The translations under genes were made by a program, and so were the position numbers. Below are positions 43,116-52,804 of a stretch of DNA of 64,000 bases, one piece after another (the stretch's first letter is position 1; every line of letters begins with the position of its first letter). The notes below the pieces were generated by a model, which did no database searches, was not told the origin of the DNA, and was given only the letters and a program-made list of their open reading frames with translations. The stretch spans positions 62,001 to 126,000 of the forward strand of contig CAKZPN010000014.1 in NCBI GenBank assembly GCA_937139335.1. The letters run 5' to 3'. The DNA comes from an uncultured Roseicyclus sp. (GTDB lineage: Bacteria > Pseudomonadota > Alphaproteobacteria > Rhodobacterales > Rhodobacteraceae).

Positions 43116-43762
43116 GGCTTGTCCTCTGGTCTGGCGGGAAAGACCCGCGTCATCATCTCGTAGGGCGGTTTCCAGCCCGGCGTCGCCGCGATGCGGTCGA
43201 GCCAGGCGGAGATGGCGGGGTAATCGGCCCGGTCGAAGCCGAAGGGCTCGGGGTAATAGAGGTAGCCGCAGCATGACAGGTCGGCGCAGGTCAGGCTGTC
43301 GCCCACCAGCCAGTCGCGGCTCGCAAGCTCGCCCTCCAGCACCGTCAGCGCGGCCTTGAGCCGGCCCGTGAGAAAGGCGATCGCCTCGGCCGGGCGCTTG
43401 TCCTCCGGCACGAAGTTCATCAGGAAGCGCAGCGGCCCGGCCTGGCCCGACACCTTCTGGTTGTCGAAGATCACCCAGCGCAGGATCTCGCGGCGCGTGG
43501 CCCTGGAGCCGTCGCCGCAGAGCTTGCCGGTCTCGTCCATCACCCAGTCCTGGATCACGCCCGACTGGGTCAGGATCACGCCGTCCGCATCCAGCACCGG
43601 CACCTCGCCCATCGGGTTGACCTTCCGGAACTCGGGGCTGCGCGCCTCGCCCGCGAAGAAGTCGACGACGCGCTCCTCCCACGGGACGCCGGCGAGGGTC
43701 AGCGCCAGCGCCGCCTTGTAGGCGTTGCCGGATTCGCCGAATGCATAGAGCGTGTTGGTCAT
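43112..43762 (-). CDS. Glutathione S-transferase family protein
   Basis: A 216-residue two-domain GST. The N-terminal thioredoxin-like half has LYAFGESGNAYKAALALTLA (the S/N-containing active site loop), the cis-proline motif MGEVPVLDADG and ILTQSGVIQDWVM. The C-terminal half is all helical with SLTCADLSCCGYL, where the N-capping/DxxC-like box is visible. It overlaps fadA downstream and the exported protein gene upstream by four bases each, so it is part of the beta-oxidation operon. A role against reactive acyl intermediates is possible but not shown. Confidence 0.88.
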
Positions 43763-44469
43763 GGCCTGTCCCCTTCGATATCGGTGATGTCGAGCGTGGT
43801 CTCGATGCTGACGAAGCCCTCGGCCAGACGGTAGGCCACGGTCGTGGCGCACCAGCGGTCGCCGCAGGGGCGGTCCCATTCGGTGAAGTTCGACAGCGGC
43901 TGTTCGGCGGTCATGACGGGGCGCGACGCGCGCACCAGCGCCAGTTCGAACGGCAGCCAGTCGTCCAGGTACCGCGCCATCGCCTGCTGAACATCTGCCG
44001 GAAACTCTGCGACCGCCCATTCGATCCGGCAGGTCATGCCCATTGCGCTGGGCGCGAGCCAGAGGCTCGGGCGCCCTTCGGCCTCGTCCTGCTCGATCGA
44101 ACCGGTGGGCGACACGACCTGCGCGACGGCATCGCCGGCCTCGAGGCCGAACAGGTAACTCGACTGCCCGTAGGCGGCCAGCGGTTCGGGCAGCAGCGTG
44201 TCGAGCGGTGCGCCCTGCTCCAGCCCGAGGCAGAGGTTGCGGAACATGCGGGTCACGAGCAGCAGGCCCAGCTCGTTCGCGGCAGGCTGCGCGACGGTGC
44301 CGACGCGCTCGGCCGCGAGGTCGGCGTAGCCCTCAACCCCCTCGAAGACCGCAAGCGCGCGCGGCTGGTCCGCCGGACCGGGGCCGCCCGCCATCTCGGC
44401 CAGGCTCTGACCCTGCGCCGCGGCGGGAAGGGCCAGCGCCGCAGCCAGAAGGGCGGCGCGCGGGGTCAT
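43759..44469 (-). CDS. Exported protein of unknown function in the beta-oxidation operon
   Basis: A 236-residue protein with a signal peptide (MTPRAALLAAALALPAAAQG, cleavage after AQG near residue 20). The mature part has four cysteines in pairs (FRNLCLGL, MGMTCRIEW, RPCGDRWCATT) that may form disulfides. No known domain recognised. It overlaps both neighbours by four bases (ATGA), so it is translated with GST and with the next exported protein. Location in the periplasm is inferred from the signal peptide. Confidence 0.75.
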   Translation of the reverse strand: MTPRAALLAAALALPAAAQGQSLAEMAGGPGPADQPRALAVFEGVEGYADLAAERVGTVAQPAANELGLLLVTRMFRNLCLGLEQGAPLDTLLPEPLAAYGQSSYLFGLEAGDAVAQVVSPTGSIEQDEAEGRPSLWLAPSAMGMTCRIEWAVAEFPADVQQAMARYLDDWLPFELALVRASRPVMTAEQPLSNFTEWDRPCGDRWCATTVAYRLAEGFVSIETTLDITDIEGDRP

Positions 44470-44993
44470 TGGACGGGCTCCTGCACGCCGGGGGCGAAGT
44501 CGACGCCGGCGAGGTCGGGGTAGACCTGCGACAGGATCCGGCGGTGCGCATCGCTTTCGACCCGCAACAGATACCACGCGCCTTCATCCTCCAGCACCAG
44601 CGTGTCGGACAGGCTGCGCACCCGGCCCGCACCGGCAATACCCATGACCGTCTCGGTCGGGATCAGGAAATAGGGACGGTCCGCGTCGGACACGCCGCCT
44701 TGAGCATCCGCAAACGCCATTTCGTAGCTGTCGACCTCGATGCCCAGCATCATGTCGGCCATCTGCGCAGCCATCGCCACGACGAGCATGTCTGTCTCGA
44801 CGCCGGCCTGGTCGGCAAGGTGGTCCCAGACCGCGGGCGGGGTGGCGGCGATGATCGCCGTGTAATCCTCGGCCGCGAAGGCCGCGTTGAACGCCTCGAC
44901 CGCGGCCTCGGCACCGGCCGCGTCCTCGGCGGTTTGCGCCAGGGCTGCGGCGGGTGACAGCGCGATGAGAAGGGCGAGGGCGAGCCGGTTCAT
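44466..44993 (-). CDS. Exported protein of unknown function, NTF2-like candidate
   Basis: A 175-residue protein with signal peptide MNRLALALLIALSPAAALAQ. The mature region starts with an acidic helix and a segment AVEAFNAAFAAEDYTAIIAA, reminiscent of NTF2/SnoaL-like helices, and ends with a beta segment (GAWYLLRVESDAHRRILSQ). I would not name a family with certainty. It overlaps the small protein gene upstream (ATGA) and the exported protein gene downstream. The start at 44993 gives a clean signal peptide. Confidence 0.72.
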   Translation of the reverse strand: MNRLALALLIALSPAAALAQTAEDAAGAEAAVEAFNAAFAAEDYTAIIAATPPAVWDHLADQAGVETDMLVVAMAAQMADMMLGIEVDSYEMAFADAQGGVSDADRPYFLIPTETVMGIAGAGRVRSLSDTLVLEDEGAWYLLRVESDAHRRILSQVYPDLAGVDFAPGVQEPVQ

Positions 44994-45202
44994 TTCTTGC
45001 GCTCCTCCAGTTCGGAATTGAACAGCCGGATGCGCGCGGTCAGCTTTTCTTCGTTGATCACGCTGCCCCAGTTCTCGAACAGGAAGGACAGGAATTCGCC
45101 GTCCACCAGCCCCGCCTCCTGCGCGAGACTGCGCAGCTTGCGGTAACCATCCTCGCTCATCGCGATGTTCGGGCGGCGCGTGAGCCGCAGGCGCTTTGGC
45201 AT
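44990..45202 (-). CDS. Small conserved-looking protein, 70 residues
   Basis: A basic, charged small protein starting MPKRLRLTRRPNIAMSEDGY with two helices (GYRKLRSLAQEAGLV and EFLSFLFENWGSVI) and a charged C-terminal helix (ARIRLFNSELEERKK). The shape recalls small ribbon-helix-helix or coiled proteins, but no motif proves it. It lies 72 bases after the acyl-CoA dehydrogenase stop and overlaps the next exported protein gene by four bases. It could be a regulator or an adaptor; not determinable. Confidence 0.65.
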   Translation of the reverse strand: MPKRLRLTRRPNIAMSEDGYRKLRSLAQEAGLVDGEFLSFLFENWGSVINEEKLTARIRLFNSELEERKK

Positions 45203-45274
45203 GTCGGATCTCCCTTGGTCATGGGGCGGGGCCTGTTCTTGTGCAGGCCTCCGCCGGTCATCGGTGACGCAAGC

Positions 45275-47050
45275 TTAGAAATTCGCCGCGTCGAGCGCCA
45301 TCACTGGTTCGGCGCCGGACTGGATGCGGGCCAGGTGCGTCGCCGTCATCGGCATCTGGCGGGCCATGTAGAAGCGCGCGGTGGCAAGCTTGGTCCCGTG
45401 GAAGGCCGGATCGTCGGTGCCAGCGGCCAGCGCGGCCAGCGAGGCCTCGGCCATCCGCGCCCACATCATGCCGAGGCAGACATGCCCGAAGAGATGCATG
45501 AAATCATAGCTGCCGGCGAGTGCTGCGTTGGGGTTCTTCATGCCTTCCGACATGAAATACATCGCCGCCGCCTGCAGGTCCTTCGACGCGCGCTTCAGCG
45601 GCTCGACGAACTCGGCCATGCCGTCGGTCTCATCCGCATCCTTGCAGTAGGTCTTGACCATGTCGAAGAAGGCCATGACATGCTTGCCGCCGTCCTGCGC
45701 CAGCTTGCGGCCCACGAGGTCGAGCGCCTGGACGCCGTTGGCGCCCTCGTAGATCATCGCGATCCGGGCGTCGCGGGTGTATTGCGACATGCCCCATTCC
45801 TCGATGTAGCCATGCCCACCGTAGATCTGCTGGGCCTGCACCGTCATCTCGTAGCCCTTGTCGGTCAGGAAGCCCTTGATCACCGGCGTCATCAGCGAGA
45901 TCAGGCCGTCGGCGTCCTTGTCGCCGCCGCGATGGGACGCGTCGATCAGGGTCGCGCCCCAGAGCAGGAAGGCCCGCGCGCCCTCGACGAAGCTTTTCTG
46001 CTCCATCAGGTTGCGGCGGATGTCGGGGTGCACGATCAGCGGGTCGGCGGGACCGTCGGGGTTCTTGGGGCCGGTCACGTCGCGACCCTGCAGCCGATCC
46101 TTGGCATAGGCGAGCGCGTTCTGGAACGCGATCTCGGCCTGCGCCACGCCCTGCATGCCGACGCCGATCCGGGCCTCGTTCATCATCGTGAACATGGCGC
46201 GCATGCCCTTGTGTTCTTCGCCCAGAAGCCAGCCGGTCGCGCCGTCGTAGTTCATCACGCAGGTCGAGTTGCCGTGGATGCCCATCTTCTCCTCGATCTT
46301 GCCGCAGCTCACGGCGTTGCGCGGCCCGAGGCTGCCGTCCTCGTTCACGAGGACCTTCGGTACGATGAAGAGCGAGACGCCCTTGATGCCCGCGGGCCCG
46401 CCGGGGATCTTGGCGAGGACAAGGTGGACGATGTTGTCGGCGAGGTCATGTTCGCCGGCCGAGATGAAGATCTTCTGCCCCGTCACCCTGTAGCTGCCAT
46501 CATCCTGCGGCTCGGCCTTGGTGCGCATCAGGCCCAGATCGGTGCCACAATGCGGTTCGGTCAGGTTCATGGTGCCGGTCCAGTCGCAGGCGACCATCTT
46601 GGGCAGATACGTCGCCTTCTGCTCCTCGGTCCCGTGCGCGAGGATCGCCGAGGCCGCGCCATGGGTCAGTCCCTGGTACATCGTGAAGGCTTGGTTCGCG
46701 CCCGAAAAGAACTCGCCCACCGCGGTGCCGAGCACGTAGGGCATGCCCTGGCCGCCGAACTCCTCGGGCATGTCGATGCCGGGCCAGCCGCCCGCCTGCA
46801 TCTGCTGGAAGGCGTCCTTGAAGCCGGTGGGGGTATAGACCACGCCATTCTCCATCCGGCAGCCCTCGGTGTCGCCGACCGGGTTCAGCGGCGCCAGCAC
46901 CTCTGAGGCGATCTTGCCGGCCTCTTCCAGAACGGCGGCGGTGAAGGCGGGCTCCATCTCGTCATAGCCGGGGGTGCTTGCGGTGCTGATCTTGAGCACG
47001 TCATGCAAGACGAACTGGGTGTCTTTCGTGGGCGCGGTGTAGCTCGGCAT
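45275..47050 (-). CDS. Acyl-CoA dehydrogenase (long FadE-type with C-terminal extension)
   Basis: A 591-residue FAD-dependent acyl-CoA dehydrogenase doing the first beta-oxidation step. The segments [20 protein letters not shown] (substrate/FAD region), [20 protein letters not shown] and [20 protein letters not shown] (with the C-terminal FAD/quinone-side motif) are diagnostic, and the extra 150-residue C-terminal domain is that of the ~590-residue subgroup. It lies 52 bases after the MerR gene, so it is under likely direct control of that regulator, and is the first catabolic gene of the nine-gene run. Confidence 0.93.
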   Translation of the reverse strand: MPSYTAPTKDTQFVLHDVLKISTASTPGYDEMEPAFTAAVLEEAGKIASEVLAPLNPVGDTEGCRMENGVVYTPTGFKDAFQQMQAGGWPGIDMPEEFGGQGMPYVLGTAVGEFFSGANQAFTMYQGLTHGAASAILAHGTEEQKATYLPKMVACDWTGTMNLTEPHCGTDLGLMRTKAEPQDDGSYRVTGQKIFISAGEHDLADNIVHLVLAKIPGGPAGIKGVSLFIVPKVLVNEDGSLGPRNAVSCGKIEEKMGIHGNSTCVMNYDGATGWLLGEEHKGMRAMFTMMNEARIGVGMQGVAQAEIAFQNALAYAKDRLQGRDVTGPKNPDGPADPLIVHPDIRRNLMEQKSFVEGARAFLLWGATLIDASHRGGDKDADGLISLMTPVIKGFLTDKGYEMTVQAQQIYGGHGYIEEWGMSQYTRDARIAMIYEGANGVQALDLVGRKLAQDGGKHVMAFFDMVKTYCKDADETDGMAEFVEPLKRASKDLQAAAMYFMSEGMKNPNAALAGSYDFMHLFGHVCLGMMWARMAEASLAALAAGTDDPAFHGTKLATARFYMARQMPMTATHLARIQSGAEPVMALDAANF

Positions 47051-47102
47051 GGTGTTGTCTGTCCTCCCAGGCAGTAGGTCGTTGGTCGCGAGTGGTCGAA
47101 CG

Positions 47103-47528
47103 CTATTCGGCGGCGTCCTGTGCCTTTCCGCAGCCGGCCAGCATGTCCTCGACCAGCTTCATCTGGTTTCTCAGATCGTCGATGGCGAGATCGAGCTCGG
47201 CGCGCTGGCGTTCCATGTCGCTCAGCCGGTCCTGCGCGATGTCGATGGTGCGCGACAGCTGCGTCGCCTGCTGGTCGCCGACGTAGTAGAGGTCGAGCAG
47301 CTGGCGAATTTCCTCGAGGCTGAAGCCGAAGCGCTTGCCGCGCAGGATCAGCTTCAGACGGGCACGGTCGCGGCGGGTGAACAAACGCTTCTGCCCGTCG
47401 CGGATCGGCGACAGCAGTTCCTTCTGTTCGTAGAATCGCAGGGTCCGCGGTGTCACCTCGAACGCGTCGCACATCTGGCGAATGGTCATTACATCGGCGG
47501 TCATGATGGGATCGTCCATGTCGAACAT
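47103..47528 (-). CDS. MerR family regulator of the beta-oxidation operon
   Basis: A 141-residue MerR-type activator/repressor: [20 protein letters not shown] (winged helix), [20 protein letters not shown], then [17 protein letters not shown] and a long coiled coil (about 85-130). It lacks the cysteine metal sites of mercury regulators and fits the group controlling fatty or branched-chain acid catabolism. Start: ATG 47528 is used, but ATG 47519 or 47504 are possible because no strong ribosome binding site exists. A TTACGTAA-centred site lies 53 bases upstream. It is the first gene of the leftward operon and paralogous to the MerR protein at 48495. Confidence 0.88.
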   Translation of the reverse strand: MFDMDDPIMTADVMTIRQMCDAFEVTPRTLRFYEQKELLSPIRDGQKRLFTRRDRARLKLILRGKRFGFSLEEIRQLLDLYYVGDQQATQLSRTIDIAQDRLSDMERQRAELDLAIDDLRNQMKLVEDMLAGCGKAQDAAE

Positions 47529-47580
47529 TGGGGTCTGGCCATGCTGATGTGCGAGTCTTCCACCATATTACAAGACTGCA

Positions 47581-47595
47581 TGACGTTTACGTAAT
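47581..47595. promoter_or_regulatory. MerR-type operator candidate
   Basis: TGACGTTTACGTAAT contains the perfect 8-bp palindrome TTACGTAA (47587-47594), and a near repeat TACGTCACGTCA follows at 47599. It lies between the MerR gene and the divergent glycosyltransferase gene. The sequence is like the operators described for LiuR-group MerR regulators, from memory; the assignment to this MerR is inference. Confidence 0.45.
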
Positions 47596-47730
47596 CGCTA
47601 CGTCACGTCACTTCCGCGATGACGAGACGTCAGGAAAGCTGACGCAGGAGAATGCGCAAGTTTCTGAGGGGGCCGGGGCAGGGCGGCACGGCAGTCTTGC
47701 AGTGCGGGGGGAGATACGCAACATGGCGCC

Positions 47731-48486
47731 ATGTCCAGAGATGCCCTGCCCGTACCCGACGCGCTGCCCCTCCACGATGCCTGCGGCATCATCGGCAGTC
47801 GGCAAACCTCTCGCCCGCCCCGCATCCTGCACCAGTTCTGGGACCGCGATCCGCCGCGGCAGGTCCAGAAGCTGTTGCGCCACTGCGAAACGGTGTGCCG
47901 GCAGGCGGGGATCGAGCATCGGGTCTGGAATGTCCTCTCGGCCGAGGCGCTGCTTGCCGACGGATTCCCCGAGGTCGTCGTGCGCGCCTACGAGACCGCG
48001 CCGCACGCCTCGATGCAAAGCGACATCCTGCGGTTGGCGATCCTGCACCGCTACGGCGGCGTCTATCTGGATGCCGACATGGCGTTGCGCAAGGCGACCG
48101 GCGCCGATCTGTGGCTCTCCTTCACCGATGCCCTGGTGTTCAAGTGGAACCTGCCCGACCGCCACAACACGCCAACGTGGTGCCTGGGGTTCAAGCCCAA
48201 CCACGACCTCGCCTGGACCTGCCTGCTCCACATGTCGACGCGCATGTCCAGTGCCGTGGCCGCGAACCCGGACGCGGCGCTGAAACATGCGCTGGCGCTG
48301 GGGCCCGGTGCGCTGACCGAGGCGCTGGGCGGCTGGATCGCGGCGCGCGGATCGGAGGGCATCACGGTTCTCGACGTGGCCGAGGCCTATCGCATGGTCC
48401 AGAACGGCCCGGACCTTCTGAAAGCGCCGCTCGACTACAAGTCGACGGTCGTGCACTGGCTGGTCGCCAGCCGGCAGGGACGCTGA
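47731..48486 (+). CDS. DXD-type sugar glycosyltransferase
   Basis: A 251-residue protein of the Gly_transf_sug type (mannosyltransferase OCH1-like/capsule). The block MQSDILRLAILHRYGGVYLD plus ADM holds the DxD nucleotide-sugar motif (D133 and D135 region), and ILHQFWDRDPPRQVQKLL is the usual N-terminal strand. It would transfer a sugar from a nucleotide donor; no signal peptide or membrane helix is visible. It is divergent from the MerR-led operon and converges on a second MerR gene. No other capsule genes are near, so the acceptor is unknown. Confidence 0.8.
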   Translation: MSRDALPVPDALPLHDACGIIGSRQTSRPPRILHQFWDRDPPRQVQKLLRHCETVCRQAGIEHRVWNVLSAEALLADGFPEVVVRAYETAPHASMQSDILRLAILHRYGGVYLDADMALRKATGADLWLSFTDALVFKWNLPDRHNTPTWCLGFKPNHDLAWTCLLHMSTRMSSAVAANPDAALKHALALGPGALTEALGGWIAARGSEGITVLDVAEAYRMVQNGPDLLKAPLDYKSTVVHWLVASRQGR

Positions 48487-48494
48487 CCGCTGCG

Positions 48495-48863
48495 TCAGCC
48501 CTTCGCCGTCGCGACCCGCAGGGCGCGCAGGTCGGCGATGATCTCGTCCAGTTCGCGCCGGCGCTGGTCCAGTTCCTCCAGCTGCCGGTCGGCAAGGTCG
48601 AGCCAGGCGCGGCGCTGGATCTCGCCCTTGGGGTCGGCGTCATACATCTCCAGCCACTGCCGGATCTCCTCGAGCGCGAAGCCGAAGCGGCGCCCGCGCA
48701 GGATCAGGGTCATCCGCGCCACCTCGCGCGGGCCATAGAACCTTGCCCGGCCCTCGCGCTCGGGAAACAGCAGCTCGATGTATTCGTAATGCCGCAAGGT
48801 GCGTGGCGTCACGTCGAAGCGCGCGCACATCTCCTTGAAGCTCAGCCGGCTGTCGTCCTCCAT
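48495..48863 (-). CDS. MerR family transcriptional regulator (paralogue)
   Basis: A 122-residue MerR-type regulator. The winged-helix segment RLSFKEMCARFDVTPRTLRH, then REVARMTLILRGRRFGFALE and a coiled coil (about 85-115), aligns closely with the MerR protein encoded at 47103 (shared VTPRTLR, LILRG, RFGF, LEEIRQ). The ATG at 48863 has GGGAGG upstream. Target is unknown; it lies upstream of two thioesterase genes that are divergent, 148 bases away, so these are candidates. Confidence 0.88.
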   Translation of the reverse strand: MEDDSRLSFKEMCARFDVTPRTLRHYEYIELLFPEREGRARFYGPREVARMTLILRGRRFGFALEEIRQWLEMYDADPKGEIQRRAWLDLADRQLEELDQRRRELDEIIADLRALRVATAKG

Positions 48864-49010
48864 CGTGCCTCCCGGTCCTCGGTCCTCTCCCGGCCCCGAG
48901 CATACCGCCGTTGCGTCAGCCGTGCAAAGCGGAGTCGGGGACTTGCGCAGGCGGCGCGCAGAGGAAAGATTGGCTCCACCAACCGACACCATCGCTGAGG
49001 GACGGCAGGA

Positions 49011-49451
49011 ATGACCGACAACACGGCAGAGATCGCCCGGCAGTTCATCGAGGCGATCCCGTTTTCCGGCGCGCTGCAGATGCAGCTCGAGGAAATCGGC
49101 GCGGGCGTCGCGGTCATCTCGATGCCTTGGGCCGAGGCGCTGGTGGGCGACCCCAAGACCGGGGTGATCCACGGCGGCGCGGTCTCGGCGCTGATGGACA
49201 CCTGCGGCGGGGCCGCCGTGATGTGCCACCCGCAGGCGCTCGCCGGCACCGCGACCCTCGATCTGCGCATCGATTACATGCGCGCGGCGACGCCGGGCCA
49301 GCGCATCACCGCGCGCGCCGAGTGCTACCACGTCACCCGCTCGGTCGCCTTCGTCCGCGCCGAGGCCTGGGACGAGGACCGGAGCCTGCCGGTGGCCGCC
49401 GCGACCGGCGCTTTCACCGTGGAACGCCTGCCGGGATCGGGGACGGCATGA
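49011..49451 (+). CDS. PaaI-type hotdog-fold thioesterase
   Basis: A 146-residue single-domain thioesterase of the PaaI group that hydrolyses acyl-CoA. IHGGAVSALMDTCGG carries the catalytic loop (HGG plus the conserved aspartate), and LDLRIDYMRAATPGQRI is the typical central strand. GGCAGGA precedes the ATG. It overlaps by four bases (ATGA) a second thioesterase of related fold, so the pair is co-translated, followed by a MATE exporter. Confidence 0.9.
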   Translation: MTDNTAEIARQFIEAIPFSGALQMQLEEIGAGVAVISMPWAEALVGDPKTGVIHGGAVSALMDTCGGAAVMCHPQALAGTATLDLRIDYMRAATPGQRITARAECYHVTRSVAFVRAEAWDEDRSLPVAAATGAFTVERLPGSGTA

Positions 49452-49957
49452 GCCCCGCCGCCCCGGAACCCGTCGAGCTGATCAAGCAGCGCCGCGACCG
49501 CGCCCTGGCCGTCCTGGTCGAAGGCGTGCCCTACATCCGCTTTCTCGGCGTCAGCTTCGACCGGCGCGGCGACGAGTTGACCGCGGTGCTGACATACGAT
49601 CCGAAGCTGATCGGCAACCCGCTGATCCAGGCGCTGCATGGCGGCGTGACGGCCTCGTTCCTCGAAGTGACGGCGATCATGGAGCTGTCGTTCAACATGC
49701 TCTGGGATGACGTTGAAAGCGGCCGTGTCGCCGCCGACAGTCTCAGCCCCGGCTCGCTGCCGCGCCTGCCCAAGACCATCGATTTCACGGTCGATTACCT
49801 CCGCTCCGGCCTGCCGCGCGATGCCTATGCGCGGGCGCGGGTGAACCGGCAGGGACGGCGCTATGCCTCGGTCCACGTCGAAGCCTGGCAGGACAACCGC
49901 CAGCGCCTGATCGCGCAGGCAACGGGGCATTTCCTGATGCCGTCCCGCGATGGCTGA
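49448..49957 (+). CDS. Second PaaI-type thioesterase, divergent
   Basis: A 169-residue hotdog-fold protein. QALHGGVTASFLEVTAIMEL is the equivalent of the active-site loop, with E in place of D at the family's catalytic position, and KTIDFTVDYLRSGLPRDAYA the conserved strand. It has an insertion around 85-105 (FNMLWDDVESGRVAADSLSP) not seen in its neighbour. It overlaps the upstream thioesterase by four bases and the MATE gene by eight. Whether it is an enzyme or a partner subunit of its neighbour is open. Confidence 0.82.
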   Translation: MSPAAPEPVELIKQRRDRALAVLVEGVPYIRFLGVSFDRRGDELTAVLTYDPKLIGNPLIQALHGGVTASFLEVTAIMELSFNMLWDDVESGRVAADSLSPGSLPRLPKTIDFTVDYLRSGLPRDAYARARVNRQGRRYASVHVEAWQDNRQRLIAQATGHFLMPSRDG

Positions 49958-51281
49958 CATCGCGGCCGCAGCGCCCGGTCCCCTGACCCACGCCCGCGTC
50001 CTCAGGATCGCGCTGCCGGTGGTCATCTCCAACGCGACGATCCCGCTTCTGGGTGTGGTCGACACAGCGGTGGTGGGTCAGCTGGGCGACCCCGCGCCGA
50101 TCGGGGCAGTGGGTCTGGGCGCGGTGATCCTGACCTCGATCTATTGGGCCTTCGGATTTCTGCGCATGGGCACGGTGGGATTGGCCGCGCAAGCCATCGG
50201 GGCGGGCGACCGGGCCGAGGTGGCGGCGCTGCTGACGCGGGTGCTGCTGATCGGCGGCGGTGCGGGGCTGGCCCTGATGCTGTTGCAGATGCCGATCTTT
50301 GCGCTGGCGCTGTGGCTTTCGCCCGCCAGTGCCGAGGTCGAAAGCCTGGTGCGCGCCTATCTGCAGGTCCGGATCTTCTCCGCCCCAGCCGCCATCGCGA
50401 TCTACGGCATCACCGGTTGGCTGATCGCGCAGGAGCGGACGGGCGCCGTGCTTGTGCTGCAGCTGTGGCAAAACGGTCTGAACATCGCGCTCTCGATCTG
50501 GTTCGTGATGGGCCTCGACCTGGGGGTCGAAGGCGTGGCGCTGGCGACCTTCCTCGCGGAATGGACCGGGCTCGCGCTGGGCCTCTGGCTCTGCCGGCGC
50601 GCCTTTCTCGTGCCGGCCTGGCGCGACTGGGCGCGGATTTTCGACCGCACCGTGCTGTGGCACATGGCGGCGGTGAACACCGACATCCTGATCCGCTCGG
50701 TGCTGCTGCTTTTCGGCTTCTCCTCCTTCCTCTTCGTCGGCGCGGATTTCGGCGACGTGAATCTGGCGGCCAACCAGGTGCTGATCCAGTTCGTCTTCGT
50801 GACCTCCTACGGGATGGACGGTTTCGCCTTCGCCGCCGAGGCGCTGGTGGGCAACGCGATGGGCGCGCGGGCGCGCGACAGGCTGCGCCGCGCGGCGCTC
50901 CTGACCAGCTTCTGGGGGCTCGCGGTCTGCGCGGCCATGGCGGCGCTGCTGGCGCTGGGCGGGGGGCTCTTCATCGACCTGATGACCACCGCCGAGGGCG
51001 TGCGCGCGGCGGCGCGGGAGTTCCTGCCCTGGGTCGTCGGCGCGGTGCTGGTCGGCTGGGCCTCGTGGATGCTGGACGGCATCTTCATCGGCGCGACGCG
51101 CACGCGGGACATGCGCAACATGATGGCGCTGAGTTTCGTGGGCTACGTGGCGGTGGCGCTGGCGCTGGTGCCGGACTTCGGCAACCACGGGCTCTGGGCG
51201 GCGCTGGTCACGTTCTTCGCGCTGCGGGGCGTTACGCTGGCGCTGCGCTACCCGGCGCTGGAGCGGGCGGCGGGGGTGTAG
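49950..51281 (+). CDS. MATE family efflux transporter (DinF-like)
   Basis: A 443-residue protein with about twelve hydrophobic helices and MATE signatures: VVDTAVVGQLGDPAPIGAVG in helix 1-2, FLRMGTVGLAAQAIGAGDR, and a second-half repeat with YGMDGFAFAAEALVGNAMGA. These are sodium- or proton-driven exporters of cationic compounds; the DinF subgroup fits the second-half motif. It overlaps the thioesterase gene by eight bases, so co-expression is certain if that gene is expressed. The substrate is unknown. It converges on pyrD with 8 bases between stops. Confidence 0.88.
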   Translation: MADIAAAAPGPLTHARVLRIALPVVISNATIPLLGVVDTAVVGQLGDPAPIGAVGLGAVILTSIYWAFGFLRMGTVGLAAQAIGAGDRAEVAALLTRVLLIGGGAGLALMLLQMPIFALALWLSPASAEVESLVRAYLQVRIFSAPAAIAIYGITGWLIAQERTGAVLVLQLWQNGLNIALSIWFVMGLDLGVEGVALATFLAEWTGLALGLWLCRRAFLVPAWRDWARIFDRTVLWHMAAVNTDILIRSVLLLFGFSSFLFVGADFGDVNLAANQVLIQFVFVTSYGMDGFAFAAEALVGNAMGARARDRLRRAALLTSFWGLAVCAAMAALLALGGGLFIDLMTTAEGVRAAAREFLPWVVGAVLVGWASWMLDGIFIGATRTRDMRNMMALSFVGYVAVALALVPDFGNHGLWAALVTFFALRGVTLALRYPALERAAGV

Positions 51282-51289
51282 GGGGCGCG

Positions 51290-52345
51290 TTAATCGAGCC
51301 AGTCGTTCGTGCCCGTGCCGGTGATCTCGGAAATGTTGGCGATGCCCTCGGCCTTGGCGCGCGCGTCGAGATCGCGGGCGATGCGGGCGGCGAGCGTGAT
51401 GCCGCCGTAGACCAGCGCGGTGTAAAGCTGCACGGCGCTGGCGCCGGCGCGAAGTTTTTCCCACGCCTGGTCGGCGGTTGAGACGCCGCCGGTGCCGATG
51501 AGGGGCATCTTGCCCTCGGTGAGCCGCGACAGCCGCGCGAGCACGCGAGTGGAACGCTCGAAAAGCGGCTGGCCCGAGAGGCCGCCGGCCTCCGCACGGT
51601 GGCGGCTCGACAGCCCCTCGCGCGCAAGCGTCGTGTTGGTGGCGATGATCCCCGCAAGCCCGCGCGCCTGCGCCACTTCGGCAATCTCGGCGAGGTCGTC
51701 GTCGCTGAGGTCGGGCGCGATCTTGAGGAAGACGGGGATCGGGCGGGCCAGCCCCGCGCGCGCCTCCATCACGCCTGCCAGCAGCCGGTCGAGCGCGGCA
51801 CGGCCCTGCAACTCGCGCAGGCGCTCGGTGTTGGGGGAGGAGACGTTGACCGTGGCGAAATCCACGTGATCGCCGCAGCGCGCCAGCACACGGGCGAAAT
51901 CCGCCGCGCGGTCGGTGCTCTCCTTGTTCGCGCCGAGGTTCAGGCCTACCGGCACGGCGGCATCAGCGGCAGCAAGCCGCGTCGCGATCGCCTCCATGCC
52001 CTCGTTGTTGAAGCCGAAGCGGTTGATCGCCGCGCGATCCTCGGTCAGCCGGAAGAGGCGCGGCCGCGCGTTGCCGCCCTGCGCCAGCGGGGTCGCGGCC
52101 CCGACCTCGAGAAAGCCGAAGCCCGCACGGGACAGCGGGCCGACGGCCTCGGCGTTCTTGTCGAAGCCGGCGGCGAGGCCCACGGGGTTGGGCAGGGCGA
52201 GGCCCGCGAGATCGGTCGCGAGGCGCGGCGAGGTGACGGGGCCGGGCGCAGGCAGGAGGCCGGACCGGAGCGCGGCAAGCGCAAGGCCGTGGGCGCGCTC
52301 GGGATCGAACCGCTGCATCACCGACAGGCCGAACCGTTCCCACAT
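51290..52345 (-). CDS. pyrD: Dihydroorotate dehydrogenase (quinone), class 2
   Basis: A 351-residue membrane-associated FMN enzyme oxidising dihydroorotate in pyrimidine synthesis. The N-terminal amphipathic/quinone-side segment ([20 protein letters not shown]), [13 protein letters not shown] (flavin), [40 protein letters not shown], and the C-terminal [20 protein letters not shown] are in order. The class 2 N-terminus shows it uses quinone. The start at 52345 lies 6 bases after the DUF952 stop, so these two are one operon. Confidence 0.96.
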   Translation of the reverse strand: MWERFGLSVMQRFDPERAHGLALAALRSGLLPAPGPVTSPRLATDLAGLALPNPVGLAAGFDKNAEAVGPLSRAGFGFLEVGAATPLAQGGNARPRLFRLTEDRAAINRFGFNNEGMEAIATRLAAADAAVPVGLNLGANKESTDRAADFARVLARCGDHVDFATVNVSSPNTERLRELQGRAALDRLLAGVMEARAGLARPIPVFLKIAPDLSDDDLAEIAEVAQARGLAGIIATNTTLAREGLSSRHRAEAGGLSGQPLFERSTRVLARLSRLTEGKMPLIGTGGVSTADQAWEKLRAGASAVQLYTALVYGGITLAARIARDLDARAKAEGIANISEITGTGTNDWLD

Positions 52346-52350
52346 GGCGC

Positions 52351-52683
52351 TCAGAGCCCCCCGGGGAAGACGTGTCTGCCGTCCTGCAAGTGCAGGGGCG
52401 CGTGCCAGAGCACATCGACGCGGCGCAGCGGGCCGTAGAGATGCGGGAAGAGCGCGCCGCCGCGCGAGGGTTCCCAGCGGAGCGGCGTGAGCCGCTCGGC
52501 CTCGAAGGCGACGAGGACCAGCCCCTCGACCCCCGCGAAATGCTTGGCGGCGGTCTCGGCCACCTGGTCGGCGGTCGAGAAATGGATGTAGCCGTCGGCC
52601 ACGTCGATGGGCGCACCGGCGGTTTCGCCTGCGCGCTCCAGCTCGGCCCATTCCTCGGCCCGGAGGATCTTGTAGATCTGCAT
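52351..52683 (-). CDS. DUF952 family protein
   Basis: A 110-residue DUF952 protein: [20 protein letters not shown], then [20 protein letters not shown] and [19 protein letters not shown]. The fold is known as a small alpha/beta protein of no proved activity. It precedes pyrD in the same operon, with a 5-base spacer, a pairing I recall from related alphaproteobacteria. A glutathione- or nucleotide-linked role is speculative. Confidence 0.88.
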   Translation of the reverse strand: MQIYKILRAEEWAELERAGETAGAPIDVADGYIHFSTADQVAETAAKHFAGVEGLVLVAFEAERLTPLRWEPSRGGALFPHLYGPLRRVDVLWHAPLHLQDGRHVFPGGL

Positions 52684-52804
52684 GCCCGCCAAGTGGCCCG
52701 CCCGCGCCCCGCCGTCAAGCGTTACACATCCGTCACCAAGCCGCTTTACTTGGACCGCGGGGGTCGCCACTCTGGCTCCATCCAACAATGACGGGAGAGC
52801 AACA

